A stretch of DNA of 64,000 bases from positions 62,001 to 126,000 of the forward strand of contig NZ_JARAJZ010000007.1 in NCBI RefSeq assembly GCF_028765345.1. Direction: 5' to 3'. The notes below the pieces were generated by a model that was given only the letters and a program-made list of their open reading frames with translations, searched no databases and was not told the DNA's origin. The position numbers and the translations under genes were made by a program. This document shows positions 16,855 to 25,779 of the stretch, piece by piece (position 1 is the stretch's first letter; each line of letters opens with the position of its first letter). The stretch is from Sporolactobacillus sp. CQH2019. GTDB taxonomy: Bacteria > Bacillota > Bacilli > Bacillales > Sporolactobacillaceae.

Positions 16855-17844
16855 ATGAAGATTCTGCTGATGACGTTAAAAAAAAGAATAGAAAGATTTT
16901 CCGATCTGGCGGCGATACCGGAATCATGGGAACTCGTCTTTGCGGATTTTGAAACCGATACGCGGAAGCTGTTGACAATCGGCGGCGATGCCGATGTGAT
17001 TTTTGCCGATGCGATGCAGCCAGTCCGAAAGAAATTAATTGATGCGATGTCTCATTTAAAAATGATCCAGTCAGAGGGCGTCGGTTATGATTGGATCGAC
17101 ATCCGCGCTGCAAAGGAAAAGGGCGTCTTTGTCTGCAATAATGCCGCAGCAAACAGCAAGGCCGTCGCGGAACAGGCCGTTCTGCTCATGCTGGCGGTGC
17201 TGCGCCGAACGGTGGAGGGCGACAGAATGGTGCGGGAGGCGCGCCAGATCGAGGCCAAAAGCAACTGGAGCCTGGAAGGAATCCGAGAGCTTTGGAACTG
17301 CCATGTCGGCATTATCGGCATGGGCGCCATTGGACAGGAAACGGCCGGGCGGCTCAAAGGCTTTGAGGCAAAAGTCAGCTACTACAGCAGGCACCGGCTT
17401 CCGGAAGAGCGGGAGCGCGAGCTGCGGGCCGACTATTTGCCGCTCAATGAACTTCTAAGCACATGCGATATTATCAGCCTTCACTTGCCTTCGAATGCCG
17501 AGACGAAAAATTTTATTAATTTGGACCGCCTTTGCCTGATGAAAAAATCCTCTGTCCTGATCAATACGGCGCGGGGAGAAGTGGTCGATCAGGACGACCT
17601 GATTGTCGCTCTGAAAGAAGGGCTGATTGCCGGAGCAGGGCTGGATACGATTTCACCGGAACCTGTCCGGCCGGATAACGCACTTCTGCATCTGCCGGAA
17701 GAGATTTCCGAGAGAATCACATTTTCGCCTCATATCGGCGGAGTGACGGAACAGGCCTTTAAACAGATGCACACGTTTGCCTGGACGAATATCAGGCGTG
17801 TGGATGAAGGCAAAAGGCCGGAAAATATCGTTAACGGATTGTAA
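16855..17844 (+). CDS. D-isomer-specific 2-hydroxyacid dehydrogenase
   Basis: A 330-residue NAD-dependent enzyme that interconverts 2-keto acids and D-2-hydroxy acids. The NAD site is GIIGMGAIGQETAGRL. Catalytic residues follow the family pattern: Arg in NTARGEVVDQ, Glu in ISPEPVRPDN and His in SPHIGGVTEQ. Substrate could be phosphoglycerate, glyoxylate or a keto acid such as that of the nearby decarboxylase. GGGAGGG lies 9 bp before the ATG; a TTG 30 bp upstream is less likely. Single gene. Confidence 0.93.
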   Translation: MKILLMTLKKRIERFSDLAAIPESWELVFADFETDTRKLLTIGGDADVIFADAMQPVRKKLIDAMSHLKMIQSEGVGYDWIDIRAAKEKGVFVCNNAAANSKAVAEQAVLLMLAVLRRTVEGDRMVREARQIEAKSNWSLEGIRELWNCHVGIIGMGAIGQETAGRLKGFEAKVSYYSRHRLPEERERELRADYLPLNELLSTCDIISLHLPSNAETKNFINLDRLCLMKKSSVLINTARGEVVDQDDLIVALKEGLIAGAGLDTISPEPVRPDNALLHLPEEISERITFSPHIGGVTEQAFKQMHTFAWTNIRRVDEGKRPENIVNGL

Positions 17845-18193
17845 TTTCAAGCGGGAAAAATGTCCGGCGGCACGGTTTCGAACCTGCCTCCGGCACGAAA
17901 CAGGCGGCGCGCAGCGACGTGCTGCCGGACTTGCCTGCCCGGGCTGCCGGGCGGCATGAATATGGGCCGGACGGATGTAAACCGCTGAATACGGTATCAC
18001 GCTTCAGGAAATCTGCCCGCTTCGGCAGGCGCCGCTTGCAACGGCTTATGCCGCCGCATTCTGCCGGACGCATCTGGCATTTCCCGGCTCGCAAGGCTTA
18101 TATCCGGACTGGGGAGAGCCGGTTCGGGAGGCCCAATCATCCGAAATGGGCGGCCGCTTCGGCTCCTTTAAAAAAATAATCTAATAATAAACA
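17845..18193. other. GC-rich intergenic stretch, no gene recognised
   Basis: Several overlapping open frames on both strands, but none with a ribosome site or recognisable protein. It lies between convergent genes. Confidence 0.4.
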
Positions 18194-18216
18194 GGGCACC
18201 TTGTGCCGGGGTGCCC
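18194..18216 (-). terminator. Hairpin after the yjcZ-type gene
   Basis: GGGCACC, a 9-base loop and GGTGCCC, followed on the minus strand by a modest T-rich stretch. Weak but well placed. Confidence 0.5.
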
Positions 18217-18262
18217 TTGATACAGGAGGAATGCTGAGTGCCGAGGGACAGATCAGATGTCA

Positions 18263-18361
18263 TTAATACACGAAAGCAGTGCCGACAATGATCAACAGAA
18301 TGAACAGCACAACGATCAGAGCGAATCCGCTGCCTGTGCTGTATCCACCATCATATCCCAA
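18263..18361 (-). CDS. YjcZ-family sporulation peptide
   Basis: A 32-residue peptide: a Gly/Tyr-rich start GYDGGYSTGSG followed by one membrane helix (FALIVVLFILLIIVGTAFVY). This is the YjcZ/YtrI-type small protein found in many copies in Bacillales and made during sporulation; its biochemical role is not known. The start is TTG with AAGGAGGT seven bases upstream; longer frames from this region begin at an unsupported ATG. Single gene. Confidence 0.88.
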   Translation of the reverse strand: MGYDGGYSTGSGFALIVVLFILLIIVGTAFVY

Positions 18362-18916
18362 GAGAAGCACCTCCTTGTCAGGGAATAATTTAATATATGA
18401 ATGGACAGGCGGTCGGCGAAAGGTACAAATTGATGAGTGAAAAAACCTATTTGTGAGAAGCGCAGTTTCAGCAAACATTCTCAATCAAATGTCGGCCGCC
18501 ATTTTGAAAAAATGAAGCAGATTGAGCAGCGCGGACAGTAGAAATTCAGGATGCACCAGATCGGCGGTGCATCCTGAATTGAATAAAAAAACGGGATGAC
18601 TTCATTCAGGATGATACGGCCGCGAAAATTTCAATGTCGTTCGCTGTGATGAAAAGAAGTAAAAACAGCAGCGCTTCGATGCCGCGATAAAAGGGGGAGG
18701 ATCAGAAATTTGCAGAACCTTCATATCTTATCATTAAGCCGCGGAATCAGGGGTTTAAGTAACGGGCAATGAATCGAACCAACCGGATTAGGATAGAGCG
18801 TTGCACCGCTTTATGATGGCGCCTCTGGATACATGTCCGTGCAGCGCCTTACTCATGTATAAAAATCCCTTCATTTGAGTAACGATAAATTATCCCTGCA
18901 ATTGGAGATGAGATGA
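18362..18916. other. Intergenic with a long hairpin
   Basis: No gene. At 18543-18580 a perfect inverted repeat with 15-bp arms (AATTCAGGATGCACC and its complement, 8-base loop) is present. It lacks a clear T run on either strand. ATTCAGGATG recurs near 18604. Confidence 0.5.
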
Positions 18917-19102
18917 TTGAAAATAAAAATATTTTCAGACCATGAACCCAGTAAAGTAGAAAAAGCAGTGAACAACTTCTTAAGTAAACATGCGCCGATT
19001 AAAAAGATCGCTTTCAGCACTTCATTAAAAGATATGGATGAAATGGTAAATGGAAATGATGAGAAATTGTTTTATTCCGTGATGATTGTTTATGATGACT
19101 GA
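18917..19102 (+). CDS. Small protein resembling sporulation protein Cse60
   Basis: 61 residues, starting MKIKIFSDHEPSKVEKAVNNF and ending LFYSVMIVYDD, a predicted small alpha/beta fold. The pattern (KIF start, NxFL, FSTS, YSVMIVY end) resembles the SigE-controlled Cse60 family of Bacillus, though the match is by memory. The TTG start follows GGAG at nine bases; ATGs nearby are out of frame. A terminator follows directly, so it is monocistronic. Confidence 0.65.
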   Translation: MKIKIFSDHEPSKVEKAVNNFLSKHAPIKKIAFSTSLKDMDEMVNGNDEKLFYSVMIVYDD

Positions 19103-19108
19103 TCGTGC

Positions 19109-19137
19109 AGCACCTTTACAGGTGCTTTTATTTTTTT
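19109..19137 (+). terminator. Intrinsic terminator
   Basis: AGCACCT-TTAC-AGGTGCT followed by TTTATTTTTTT, seven bases after the Cse60-like stop. Confidence 0.88.
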
Positions 19138-19380
19138 CAAAGAAGCAGAACCGATCTTGATTGCAGGATCTGTAGGTATGGAATCAGAATGATAGGATCG
19201 TTACAAATAAAGATATGTACTCGGAAAGGCACGGATCATCAGCCTTTCGCTAAGATAAGCAGTTCAAAAAATGATTGTTTACTCAGCAGCTATAGCTATT
19301 TTATGGCTGACGTACAGATTTGCTGAAAAAAAAACCTTTTCTGGTTTATAATTAAATTAGAAAAATGCACAGGCATGCCA

Positions 19381-20426
19381 GTCGCGCCGAATCGAGCAGT
19401 CGCACCGAATCTGAGCGGTTGCACCAAATCAGGAGAAAGTTGCACCGAAATGCTGAAAAACCGCACCGAACCGGGAAAAAGCCGCACCGAAATGCTGAAA
19501 AGCCGCACCGAACCGGGAAAAAGCCGCACCGAAATGCTGAAAAGCCGCACCGAATTTGAGCGGTCGCACCAAATCAGGCTAAAGTCGCGCCAAAATGCCG
19601 AAAAACCGCACCGAACTGGGAGAAAGTTGCACCGAATCTGAGCGGTCGCACCAAATCAGGAGAGAGTCGCACCGAAATGCTGAAAAACCGCACCGAACCG
19701 GGAAAAAGCCGCACCGAATCCGGCAGAACTTGCACCGAATCCGGCAGAACTTGCACCGAATCTGAGCGGTCGCACCAAATCAGGAGAAAGTCGCACCGAA
19801 ATGCTGAAAAGCCGCACCGAACTGGGAGAAAGTTGCACCGAATCCGGCAGAACTCGCACCGAATCTGAGCGGTCGCACCAAATCAGGCTAGAGTTGCACC
19901 GAAATGCTGAAAAACCGCACCGAACCGGGAAAAAGCCGCACCGAATCCGGCTCCAGATGCACCGAATCGAGCAGTCGCACCAAATCAGGCTAAAGTCGCA
20001 CCGAAATGCTGAAAAACCGCACCGAACCGGGAGAAAGCCGCACCGAATCCGGCAGAACTCGCGCCGAATCGAGCAGTCGCACCAAATCAGGCTAGAGTTG
20101 CACCGAAATGCTGAAAAACCGCACCGAACCGGGAAAAAGCCGCACCGAAATGCTGAAAAGCCGCACCGAGCTGAGAGAAAGTTGCACCGAATCCGGCAGA
20201 ACTCGCACCGAATCTGAGCAGTCGCACCAAATCAGGCTAGAGTTGCACCGAAATGCTGAAAAACCGCACCGAATCCGGCAGAACTCGCACCAAATCTGAG
20301 CGGTCGCACCAAATCAGGCTAAAGTCGCGCCAAAATGCTGAAAAACCGCACCGAACCGGGAAAAAGCCGCACTGAATCCGGCTCCAGATGCACCGAAACG
20401 TCAAAATATCGCTCCGAATCACCGAA
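19381..20426 (+). repeat. Repeat array 2: about 50 units of 21 bp, core GCACCGAA/GCACCAAA
   Basis: The longest array in the window. Units are mostly exactly 21 bp, for example those starting GCACCGAAATGCTGAAAA, GCACCGAACCGGGAAAAA and GCACCAAATCAGGCTAAA. A class ending GAGCGGTC is 19 bp and one ending GAGCAGTC is 18 bp. Units recur in shuffled order rather than as one simple period. The several open frames through it, on both strands, carry no ribosome sites and are artefacts of a 3-divisible repeat. Confidence 0.93.
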
Positions 20427-20631
20427 TTAAACAGCTGAGTCCAAATTCATGTTGGCCTGCGTTGAGTCGGCATGACAAAAAAAGTTCATCCGGTTTATTT
20501 AAAGCCAGATACTGCTGCGCACTATCATCCGTTCTCGGTAAGGGATTTTTTAAATAAAGATGTTATCCACTTTAGGAGAAACTTCATTATAAAAGGGGAA
20601 GCCCCGTTTATAAAAAAGGGAGGAATCAATC

Positions 20632-21243
20632 ATGATCGGACTGGATCCGTCCGCCTTATCCGAACGGGACAACTATAAGTTTTTAACGGGCAGCATTATT
20701 CCGAGACCGGTCGCTTTTGTGACCACGAAGTCGCCGGAAGGGGTGCTGAACGCCGCCCCTTTCAGCTTTTTTAATATTGTGACCGACGAACCGCCGATGG
20801 TTGCGGTTTCCGTTCAGCGTGTAAATGGGAACATGAAAGATACAGCGAGAAATGCGATCGCAATGAAAGCATTTGTTGTGCATATATCCGATGAACGCTA
20901 TATCGCTCAAATCAATCAGACGGCCCGATCCTTGCCGCCGGATGAAAGTGAAGTCAGCATTACCGGGTTAACTCCCGTCGAGAGTACCAAGATAGGCGTT
21001 CAAGGGGTAAAAGAAGCAAGTATTCGTCTGGAATGTGTCCTTGAAAGGGCCGTCGCGCTCGGTGGAACGGCCCCTCATCCTTCGTGTGACTTATTAATCG
21101 GCCGTGTCGTTTTTTACCATATCAGAGATGATTTATATAAAAACGGAAGGATTGATCCTCAAGGTTTAAAGCCTGTCGGCCGGCTGGCGGGAAGTTCCTA
21201 TACAAAACTGGGGGAAATCTTTGAATTAACCCGGCCTGTGTAA
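20632..21243 (+). CDS. Flavin reductase-like FMN-binding split-barrel protein
   Basis: 203 residues of the flavin reductase-like family. Features are TGSIIPRPVAFVTTKSPEG, NAAPFSFFNIVTDEPPMV, then VHISDERYIAQINQTA, and a C-terminal VGRLAGSSYTKLGE. These proteins bind FMN and either supply reduced flavin to a monooxygenase or act as oxidoreductases; no partner is adjacent. GGGAGGA lies before the ATG. It follows repeat array 2 and is probably expressed alone. Confidence 0.9.
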   Translation: MIGLDPSALSERDNYKFLTGSIIPRPVAFVTTKSPEGVLNAAPFSFFNIVTDEPPMVAVSVQRVNGNMKDTARNAIAMKAFVVHISDERYIAQINQTARSLPPDESEVSITGLTPVESTKIGVQGVKEASIRLECVLERAVALGGTAPHPSCDLLIGRVVFYHIRDDLYKNGRIDPQGLKPVGRLAGSSYTKLGEIFELTRPV

Positions 21244-21398
21244 AAAAAGCCTCTGATCCGGATGCGATGGATCATTGAACCGTCAATGCCCGGACTGCTT
21301 GAGCCCGTAAAGTGTATTCCAGCCGTTTTGACTTATCATTTATCAAAATCCGAATGCTGAATGGTCCATGTATTTTTGTACCTTTTTTGTGGAAAAGG

Positions 21399-21427
21399 TT
21401 GACACAATTAGATTTGTGGCATAGTAT
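21399..21427 (+). promoter_or_regulatory. Promoter of the M-box transcript
   Basis: TTGACA, a 17-bp spacer and TAGTAT, about 70 bp upstream of the M-box aptamer. Confidence 0.65.
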
Positions 21428-21497
21428 AAATCATGGATATAAGATATATTAAACTTAATCTTAATTAATAATTATTTTCAAAAGACAACTGCATATC

Positions 21498-21667
21498 CTT
21501 GTTAGGTGAGGCTACTGTAAAGATACACGCTACTGCCCAAAAATGTCGAGAGACGCCAATGGGTCAGCAGGTATTACCGGACTAAGGTTTTACTTAATGT
21601 AGCTGACTACACGCGCAGAAATGCGGGTGCTTATGCTCAAAGCTTTACAGTGCTAAAACTCAACGAG
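21498..21667 (+). ncRNA. M-box (ykoK) magnesium riboswitch aptamer
   Basis: Contains the conserved M-box blocks: GTTAGGTGAGGCTACTGT, ACTGCCCAAAAATGTCGAGA, GACGCCAATGGGTCAGCAG and a closing ACTCAACGAG. The closing helix CTTGTT/AACGAG joins the ends. When Mg2+ is bound this RNA exposes the downstream terminator, so genes after it are expressed at low Mg2+. It precedes an Mg-type NRAMP relative. Confidence 0.95.
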
Positions 21668-21707
21668 TGGGGAGGATTCGGTTTTTCCGATGCTTTTAGA
21701 TGATTTG

Positions 21708-21741
21708 AAAATCTCTTCACTTTGTTGTGGAGAGATTTTTT
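21708..21741 (+). terminator. Riboswitch-controlled terminator
   Basis: AAAATCTCTTCAC, a TTTGTT loop, GTGGAGAGATTTTT, 40 bases after the M-box aptamer. This is the expression platform. Confidence 0.9.
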
Positions 21742-21762
21742 GATATTAAGGAGGTGATTGGC

Positions 21763-21858
21763 ATGGATGATGTTCCCGGTAGTAGTCATTATAAGCTGTC
21801 TTTGAAACAATCTTATACTGGTGGTGCCATGGCCAATTACCATCCCTTGTTCTGCTGA
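21763..21858 (+). CDS. 31-aa small ORF between riboswitch and transporter
   Basis: ATG preceded by AAGGAGGTGATTGGC, close to an ideal ribosome site and stronger than that of the transporter gene. The peptide starts MDDVPGSSHYKLSLKQSY and ends YHPLFC; it is polar with no membrane helix. It ends 51 bp before the transporter. It could be a leader peptide, a small regulator of the transporter, or a chance frame; no family is recognised. Its position past the terminator makes it Mg2+-regulated in the same way as the transporter. Confidence 0.5.
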   Translation: MDDVPGSSHYKLSLKQSYTGGAMANYHPLFC

Positions 21859-21909
21859 CAAAAAGTTCGGATCGGTAATGGCGATAGATGAGTAACGAGG
21901 TGAACAATT

Positions 21910-23226
21910 ATGGAAGCGGAGATGAAAAATGGTACTCATGTAGCGGAAGACAAACTGACTAAAGCACGGGTCGTCAAAAGTCCGGCAGCAGGACGGCTGC
22001 TTACCTTTCTAATGGTATTCGGACCGGGACTTATCGTGATGGAAGCGGATAATGATGCCGGAGCGGTGTCTACCTATACCCAGGCAGGTGCACAGTACGG
22101 CACAAGATTGCTTTGGGTACTGCTCATTCTTCTTCCGGTGACGTATTTTTGCCAGGAAATGGTGGTCAGACTGGGGATCGCGACGGGCGAAGGACATGCG
22201 GCGATGATATATAAACGTTTCGGAAAATGGTGGGGAAGGTTTTCATTGTTTGATCTGGAACTGGTTAACTTTCTGACACTGATTACCGAATTTGCGGCGA
22301 TATCGCTGGCGTTAAGCAAAATGGGCATTTCCCCCTATCTGTCTGTTCCTGTCTCAGCGATCGGCCTGATTTTTCTGGTTGTTTCAGGCGGATATCTGAG
22401 ATGGGAGCGGGTAACGATCGTTCTTTGCCTGCTGGATGCCGTCTGGCTTCTGCTGGCTTTTATGTCGCATCCCGCTTTCGGCCGTGTGGCCCATGATCTG
22501 GTGGTTCCCGGCGTGCCGGGCGGAGGGATGACAGGCAATCTGGTCTTTATGATTATTGCGATTATCGGGACGACGGTGGCGCCCTGGCAATTATTTTTTC
22601 AGCAGAGCTGCATCGCGGATAAGAAACTGCGGTTTAAGGATCTGCCGTTCGAACGGCTCGATACGCTGATCGGAGCCGTGTTCACGGTGATCATTGCCGG
22701 CAGCATGATGCTAATAGGAAATGTACTTTTTCAAAAGGGCATCGGTTATCGGGATCCGGCGCAGATGGCCGGCGTTCTCGGACCTGTGCTCGGAAGCTTC
22801 GGAAAGAACGCCGTCCTTTTGCTGATGTGCAATGCGGCCGTTCTCGGAACAATGGCTATCTCTCTGTCAAGTTCATGGGCTTACGGCGAAGTCGTCGGAT
22901 GGGAACACACGCTGCGCAAAAAGTTTAGAGAAGCACCGCAGTTTTATTGCTTCTTTGTCGGGGCCATTGCTTCTGCAGCCGGCATCGTCTTAATTCCCAA
23001 TGCACCCTTGCAGCTGATTATTGTCGGCGTTCAGGTGCTGGCCGGTTTGATGCTTCCGTCGGCGATCGTATTCTTGCAGCTGCTTTTAAATGATAAGGAG
23101 CTGCTCGGGGAAAGATTTTCGAACAAGCCGTGGAACAATGCGATCAACTGGGTGATTATTACGATTTTATTCATTCTTTCGGCAATCCTGGCGGTACAGG
23201 TTATGCTGCCCGGCCTGTTTTCTTAA
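21910..23226 (+). CDS. NRAMP-related transporter, probably for Mg2+ (NRMT type)
   Basis: A 438-residue membrane protein of the NRAMP fold with about 11 helices. Helix 1 keeps FGPGLIVM but the metal-binding DPGN motif is replaced by EADNDAG, and the helix 6 MPH motif is replaced by APWQ (GTTVAPWQLFFQQS). Loss of the metal-coordinating Met is the hallmark of NRAMP-related magnesium transporters, which need no soft ligand. The M-box upstream strongly supports Mg2+ import. GAGGTG precedes the ATG. It is followed by a small membrane protein gene 33 bp downstream. Confidence 0.9.
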   Translation: MEAEMKNGTHVAEDKLTKARVVKSPAAGRLLTFLMVFGPGLIVMEADNDAGAVSTYTQAGAQYGTRLLWVLLILLPVTYFCQEMVVRLGIATGEGHAAMIYKRFGKWWGRFSLFDLELVNFLTLITEFAAISLALSKMGISPYLSVPVSAIGLIFLVVSGGYLRWERVTIVLCLLDAVWLLLAFMSHPAFGRVAHDLVVPGVPGGGMTGNLVFMIIAIIGTTVAPWQLFFQQSCIADKKLRFKDLPFERLDTLIGAVFTVIIAGSMMLIGNVLFQKGIGYRDPAQMAGVLGPVLGSFGKNAVLLLMCNAAVLGTMAISLSSSWAYGEVVGWEHTLRKKFREAPQFYCFFVGAIASAAGIVLIPNAPLQLIIVGVQVLAGLMLPSAIVFLQLLLNDKELLGERFSNKPWNNAINWVIITILFILSAILAVQVMLPGLFS

Positions 23227-23259
23227 ATGAATAGGTAATAGAGTAAGGAGGTTATTAAA

Positions 23260-23499
23260 ATGAAAATGATGAATCAGGCAATGCATAATACAGAAATGGG
23301 AAACGGCTATAAGAAGGAATTTTATGTCGTACACCCTTTATTTGATAAACCGGAAAAAAAGTTGAATCCTGACAATCTTGGAAAAATGAAAATGACGAGA
23401 AGTGTTAAGTTTTCACTGGTGACACTGCGCTTTTATCTGATCGCCATGGTCATTCTGGCATTTTATCGCATTCTTGAAATGTCCGGAGCATTCCATTGA
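23260..23499 (+). CDS. Small single-helix membrane protein linked to the Mg transporter
   Basis: 79 residues. A polar, Met-rich N-terminal half (MNQAMHNTEMGNG) and a Lys-rich middle (FDKPEKKLNPDNLGK) lead to one membrane helix near residues 50-72 (FSLVTLRFYLIAMVILAFY). AAGGAGG precedes the ATG. It lies between the transporter and a terminator, so it shares the M-box transcript. No family recognised; a role as transporter accessory is inference from position. Confidence 0.75.
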   Translation: MKMMNQAMHNTEMGNGYKKEFYVVHPLFDKPEKKLNPDNLGKMKMTRSVKFSLVTLRFYLIAMVILAFYRILEMSGAFH

Positions 23500-23576
23500 T
23501 CTTTTTCCGGGTTTGGAAACGCTGTGGAGTCCGGAGTGAAAGATAACTTATACGCTAAAAATCAGACGAAGAAAGG

Positions 23577-23622
23577 ACCGTCCCGCAGTCGGAAATATCG
23601 ACCGGCGGGGCGGTTTGTTTTT
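23577..23622 (+). terminator. Terminator of the M-box operon
   Basis: ACCGTCCCGC pairs with GCGGGGCGGT, then TTGTTTTTT. Confidence 0.82.
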
Positions 23623-23734
23623 TCCGAGGATCATGTCCCCGCTCAGTTCGGCTGATTCTTATACAGAAAGTCATAGAAAATGCAGGCGGGCGGCGGGAGA
23701 ATAAAAAAAGAGAGCAGGCGGATTCCGTGGACCA

Positions 23735-24340
23735 TCATTGGCGATGACGCGAGCGGAACCGTCTGATTTTGTCTGCATTGCCGCAGGTTCTCATATTGCA
23801 CCAGCGGCGGCTATGATTTTTTGTTTCGTCGATAAACAGCCAGGTGCAGGAAGGGTTGGCGCACTCTCTGACGCGAAATGGAACGGCGGAAGCCAGCAGG
23901 TCGGCGGCGGAACGGGCCGGGGGAGCGATTATCGAGTCGAGACGGACAGGCTCTTCCCATCCCCACATGAAGCCGGACGGTGTTGAAATAATGCGCGACT
24001 GGCAGAGACCGCGAGCAAGTTCGTTATTGATCACTGCAAGATCAGGGGCGGCCGGCTTTTTCTGGACGGCAACGGCTGAAAAGATCCGATATATCGATTC
24101 CCTCAGATTTCTGGCCCGATCCAATACCCTGTTTGACGCAATTTTATGTTCTTTCGATTTTTTTTCCAGATAAACAGCCTGCTCTGCGCTTAATAATCCC
24201 GCCTGCTGTCCCCAATTCAGCAGATCCCGATAGCTGTTAAGATGCTCCGAAACGTTTGTCTGACCGCGTGCGCCGCTGATGGTGTTGGCGAAGTCCAGGC
24301 AGATGGCACCGGCAATATATTCAAAGATTTTTTCAGCCAT
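23735..24340 (-). CDS. CGNR zinc-finger/ABATE-domain protein
   Basis: 201 residues. The N-terminal part (CLDFANTISGARG to about residue 150) is the ABATE domain, thought to bind a small ligand. The C-terminal CGNR zinc finger is complete: CANPSCTWLFID, then RRWCNMRTCGNADK, a DNA-binding type. Likely a stress-type transcription regulator. It is divergent from an epoxide hydrolase gene, whose promoter lies 45 bp from this start, so it may control that gene. AGGAGGT precedes the ATG. Confidence 0.92.
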   Translation of the reverse strand: MAEKIFEYIAGAICLDFANTISGARGQTNVSEHLNSYRDLLNWGQQAGLLSAEQAVYLEKKSKEHKIASNRVLDRARNLRESIYRIFSAVAVQKKPAAPDLAVINNELARGLCQSRIISTPSGFMWGWEEPVRLDSIIAPPARSAADLLASAVPFRVRECANPSCTWLFIDETKNHSRRWCNMRTCGNADKIRRFRSRHRQ

Positions 24341-24384
24341 GATTATTGATTACCTCCTATTGCGTGAAACCGTTAGAATCTAAA

Positions 24385-24414
24385 TTGACAGGTTGCAGAT
24401 CTTCTTCGTATAAT
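24385..24414 (+). promoter_or_regulatory. Promoter of the epoxide hydrolase gene
   Basis: Consensus TTGACA and TATAAT, 18-bp spacer, in the region divergent from the CGNR regulator. Confidence 0.85.
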
Positions 24415-24471
24415 GAAACCATTAAAACATATTTTAGAGGGTTACAAGGAACGAGTCAAGGAGGAGTAATC

Positions 24472-25626
24472 ATGCCGGTAGAGCCTTTTCAAATCCATAT
24501 CGCTCAGTCCGTGCTTAATGATTTGCGGACACGACTGGAACAGACGAGATGGCCTGACGCTGCGGAAGAGGCAGGTTGGAATTACGGGACCAACAGGGAA
24601 TACCTGCAGGAAATCCTCTCATACTGGAGCCGGGAATTTGACTGGCGCAAACAGGAAAAATATCTGAATGGATTTTCGCAATTTCGTGCTGATGTCGGCG
24701 GGCTGGCGATTCATTTTATCCGCGAGCGCGGCCGCGGGCCCCGGCCCATGCCTCTGATTCTCACCCATGGGTGGCCGAGTTCTTTTTTCGAAATGACAAA
24801 AATCATTCCTCTTCTGACTGATCCGGTCTCATTCGGAGGCGATGCAGCAGATGCTTTTGATGTCGTGGTTCCGTCGCTTCCCGGATGCGGATTTTCACAG
24901 CGTCCCATTCGTCGGAAAATGACACTGAAAGCGATATCGGACATCTGGGCAGAACTGATGATCAATGCATTGGGGTATCAGCGGTTCGGAGCCCATGGGG
25001 GAGACATCGGCGCCGGCGTCGCTACCAGCCTCGGGCGCAGCCATTCCGAGTATCTAACAGGAATTCACATTCTGGCTGTCGGCAGTCCGTTTCTTGGCCG
25101 GGGCGCTGCGCCGCTGACACTGGCGGAGCTTGCCTATCAATCCAAAGTCCGTTCCTGGGAACAGGAAGAGGGAGCCTACGAGCACCAGCAGTCGACTCGG
25201 CCGCAGACGCTTGCTTACGGTCTCAATGATTCACCCGCCGGCCTCGCAGCCTGGATTCTTGAAAAATTCAGATCCTGGAGTGATTGCGGCGGCGATATAG
25301 AACGAAGGTTCAGCAAGGATGAATTGTTAACCAATTTAACGATCTATTGGGTGACCGAAACCATTAATTCTTCCATTCGCTTATATTACGACCACCGGTA
25401 TTATGAAAAATCCGCATCACTATTTCAGCGTGTTGGGGTGCCGACCGGAGTCACTTTGACAGTGGAATCCGTAAATCAGGCACCGCGCGAATGGGCGGAA
25501 CGCACGTATAACGTGCAGCGCTGGACCGCATTGCCGAGAGGCGGCCATTTTGCTGCTTTTGAAGAACCTGAATTGCTTGCCGAAGAGATTCGTGCCTTTT
25601 TTCGTCCGCTGCGGGACCGGATATAG
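24472..25626 (+). CDS. Epoxide hydrolase (EHN domain, alpha/beta hydrolase)
   Basis: 384 residues. The N-terminal epoxide hydrolase domain (FQIHIAQSVLNDLRTRL, then RWPDAAEEAGWNYG) is followed by an alpha/beta hydrolase core: HGWPSSFFEM holds the oxyanion hole, HGGDIGAGV the nucleophilic Asp, and RGGHFAAFEEPE the catalytic His. It hydrolyses an epoxide to a diol; the natural substrate is unknown. The ATG at 24472 follows GGAGG; the longer frame begins before the promoter and is not credible. Single gene. Confidence 0.92.
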   Translation: MPVEPFQIHIAQSVLNDLRTRLEQTRWPDAAEEAGWNYGTNREYLQEILSYWSREFDWRKQEKYLNGFSQFRADVGGLAIHFIRERGRGPRPMPLILTHGWPSSFFEMTKIIPLLTDPVSFGGDAADAFDVVVPSLPGCGFSQRPIRRKMTLKAISDIWAELMINALGYQRFGAHGGDIGAGVATSLGRSHSEYLTGIHILAVGSPFLGRGAAPLTLAELAYQSKVRSWEQEEGAYEHQQSTRPQTLAYGLNDSPAGLAAWILEKFRSWSDCGGDIERRFSKDELLTNLTIYWVTETINSSIRLYYDHRYYEKSASLFQRVGVPTGVTLTVESVNQAPREWAERTYNVQRWTALPRGGHFAAFEEPELLAEEIRAFFRPLRDRI

Positions 25627-25779
25627 ATTTAAATTTGTGACTATAAGACCCAGAGCAAGTTGCCGGAACAGCTGCGGAAGCATCTGAAGCAGTTCCATCC
25701 TCCGACTATGAGTCCCAAGAGGCAGCCTCGATGCTAAGCACACAATTGCCGATATACCTTGGTGGAGATTGATAAACCG

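Noticed and set aside
19381-20426. CRISPR array
   Set aside because: Units are contiguous 21-bp repeats without unique spacers, and no cas genes are near.
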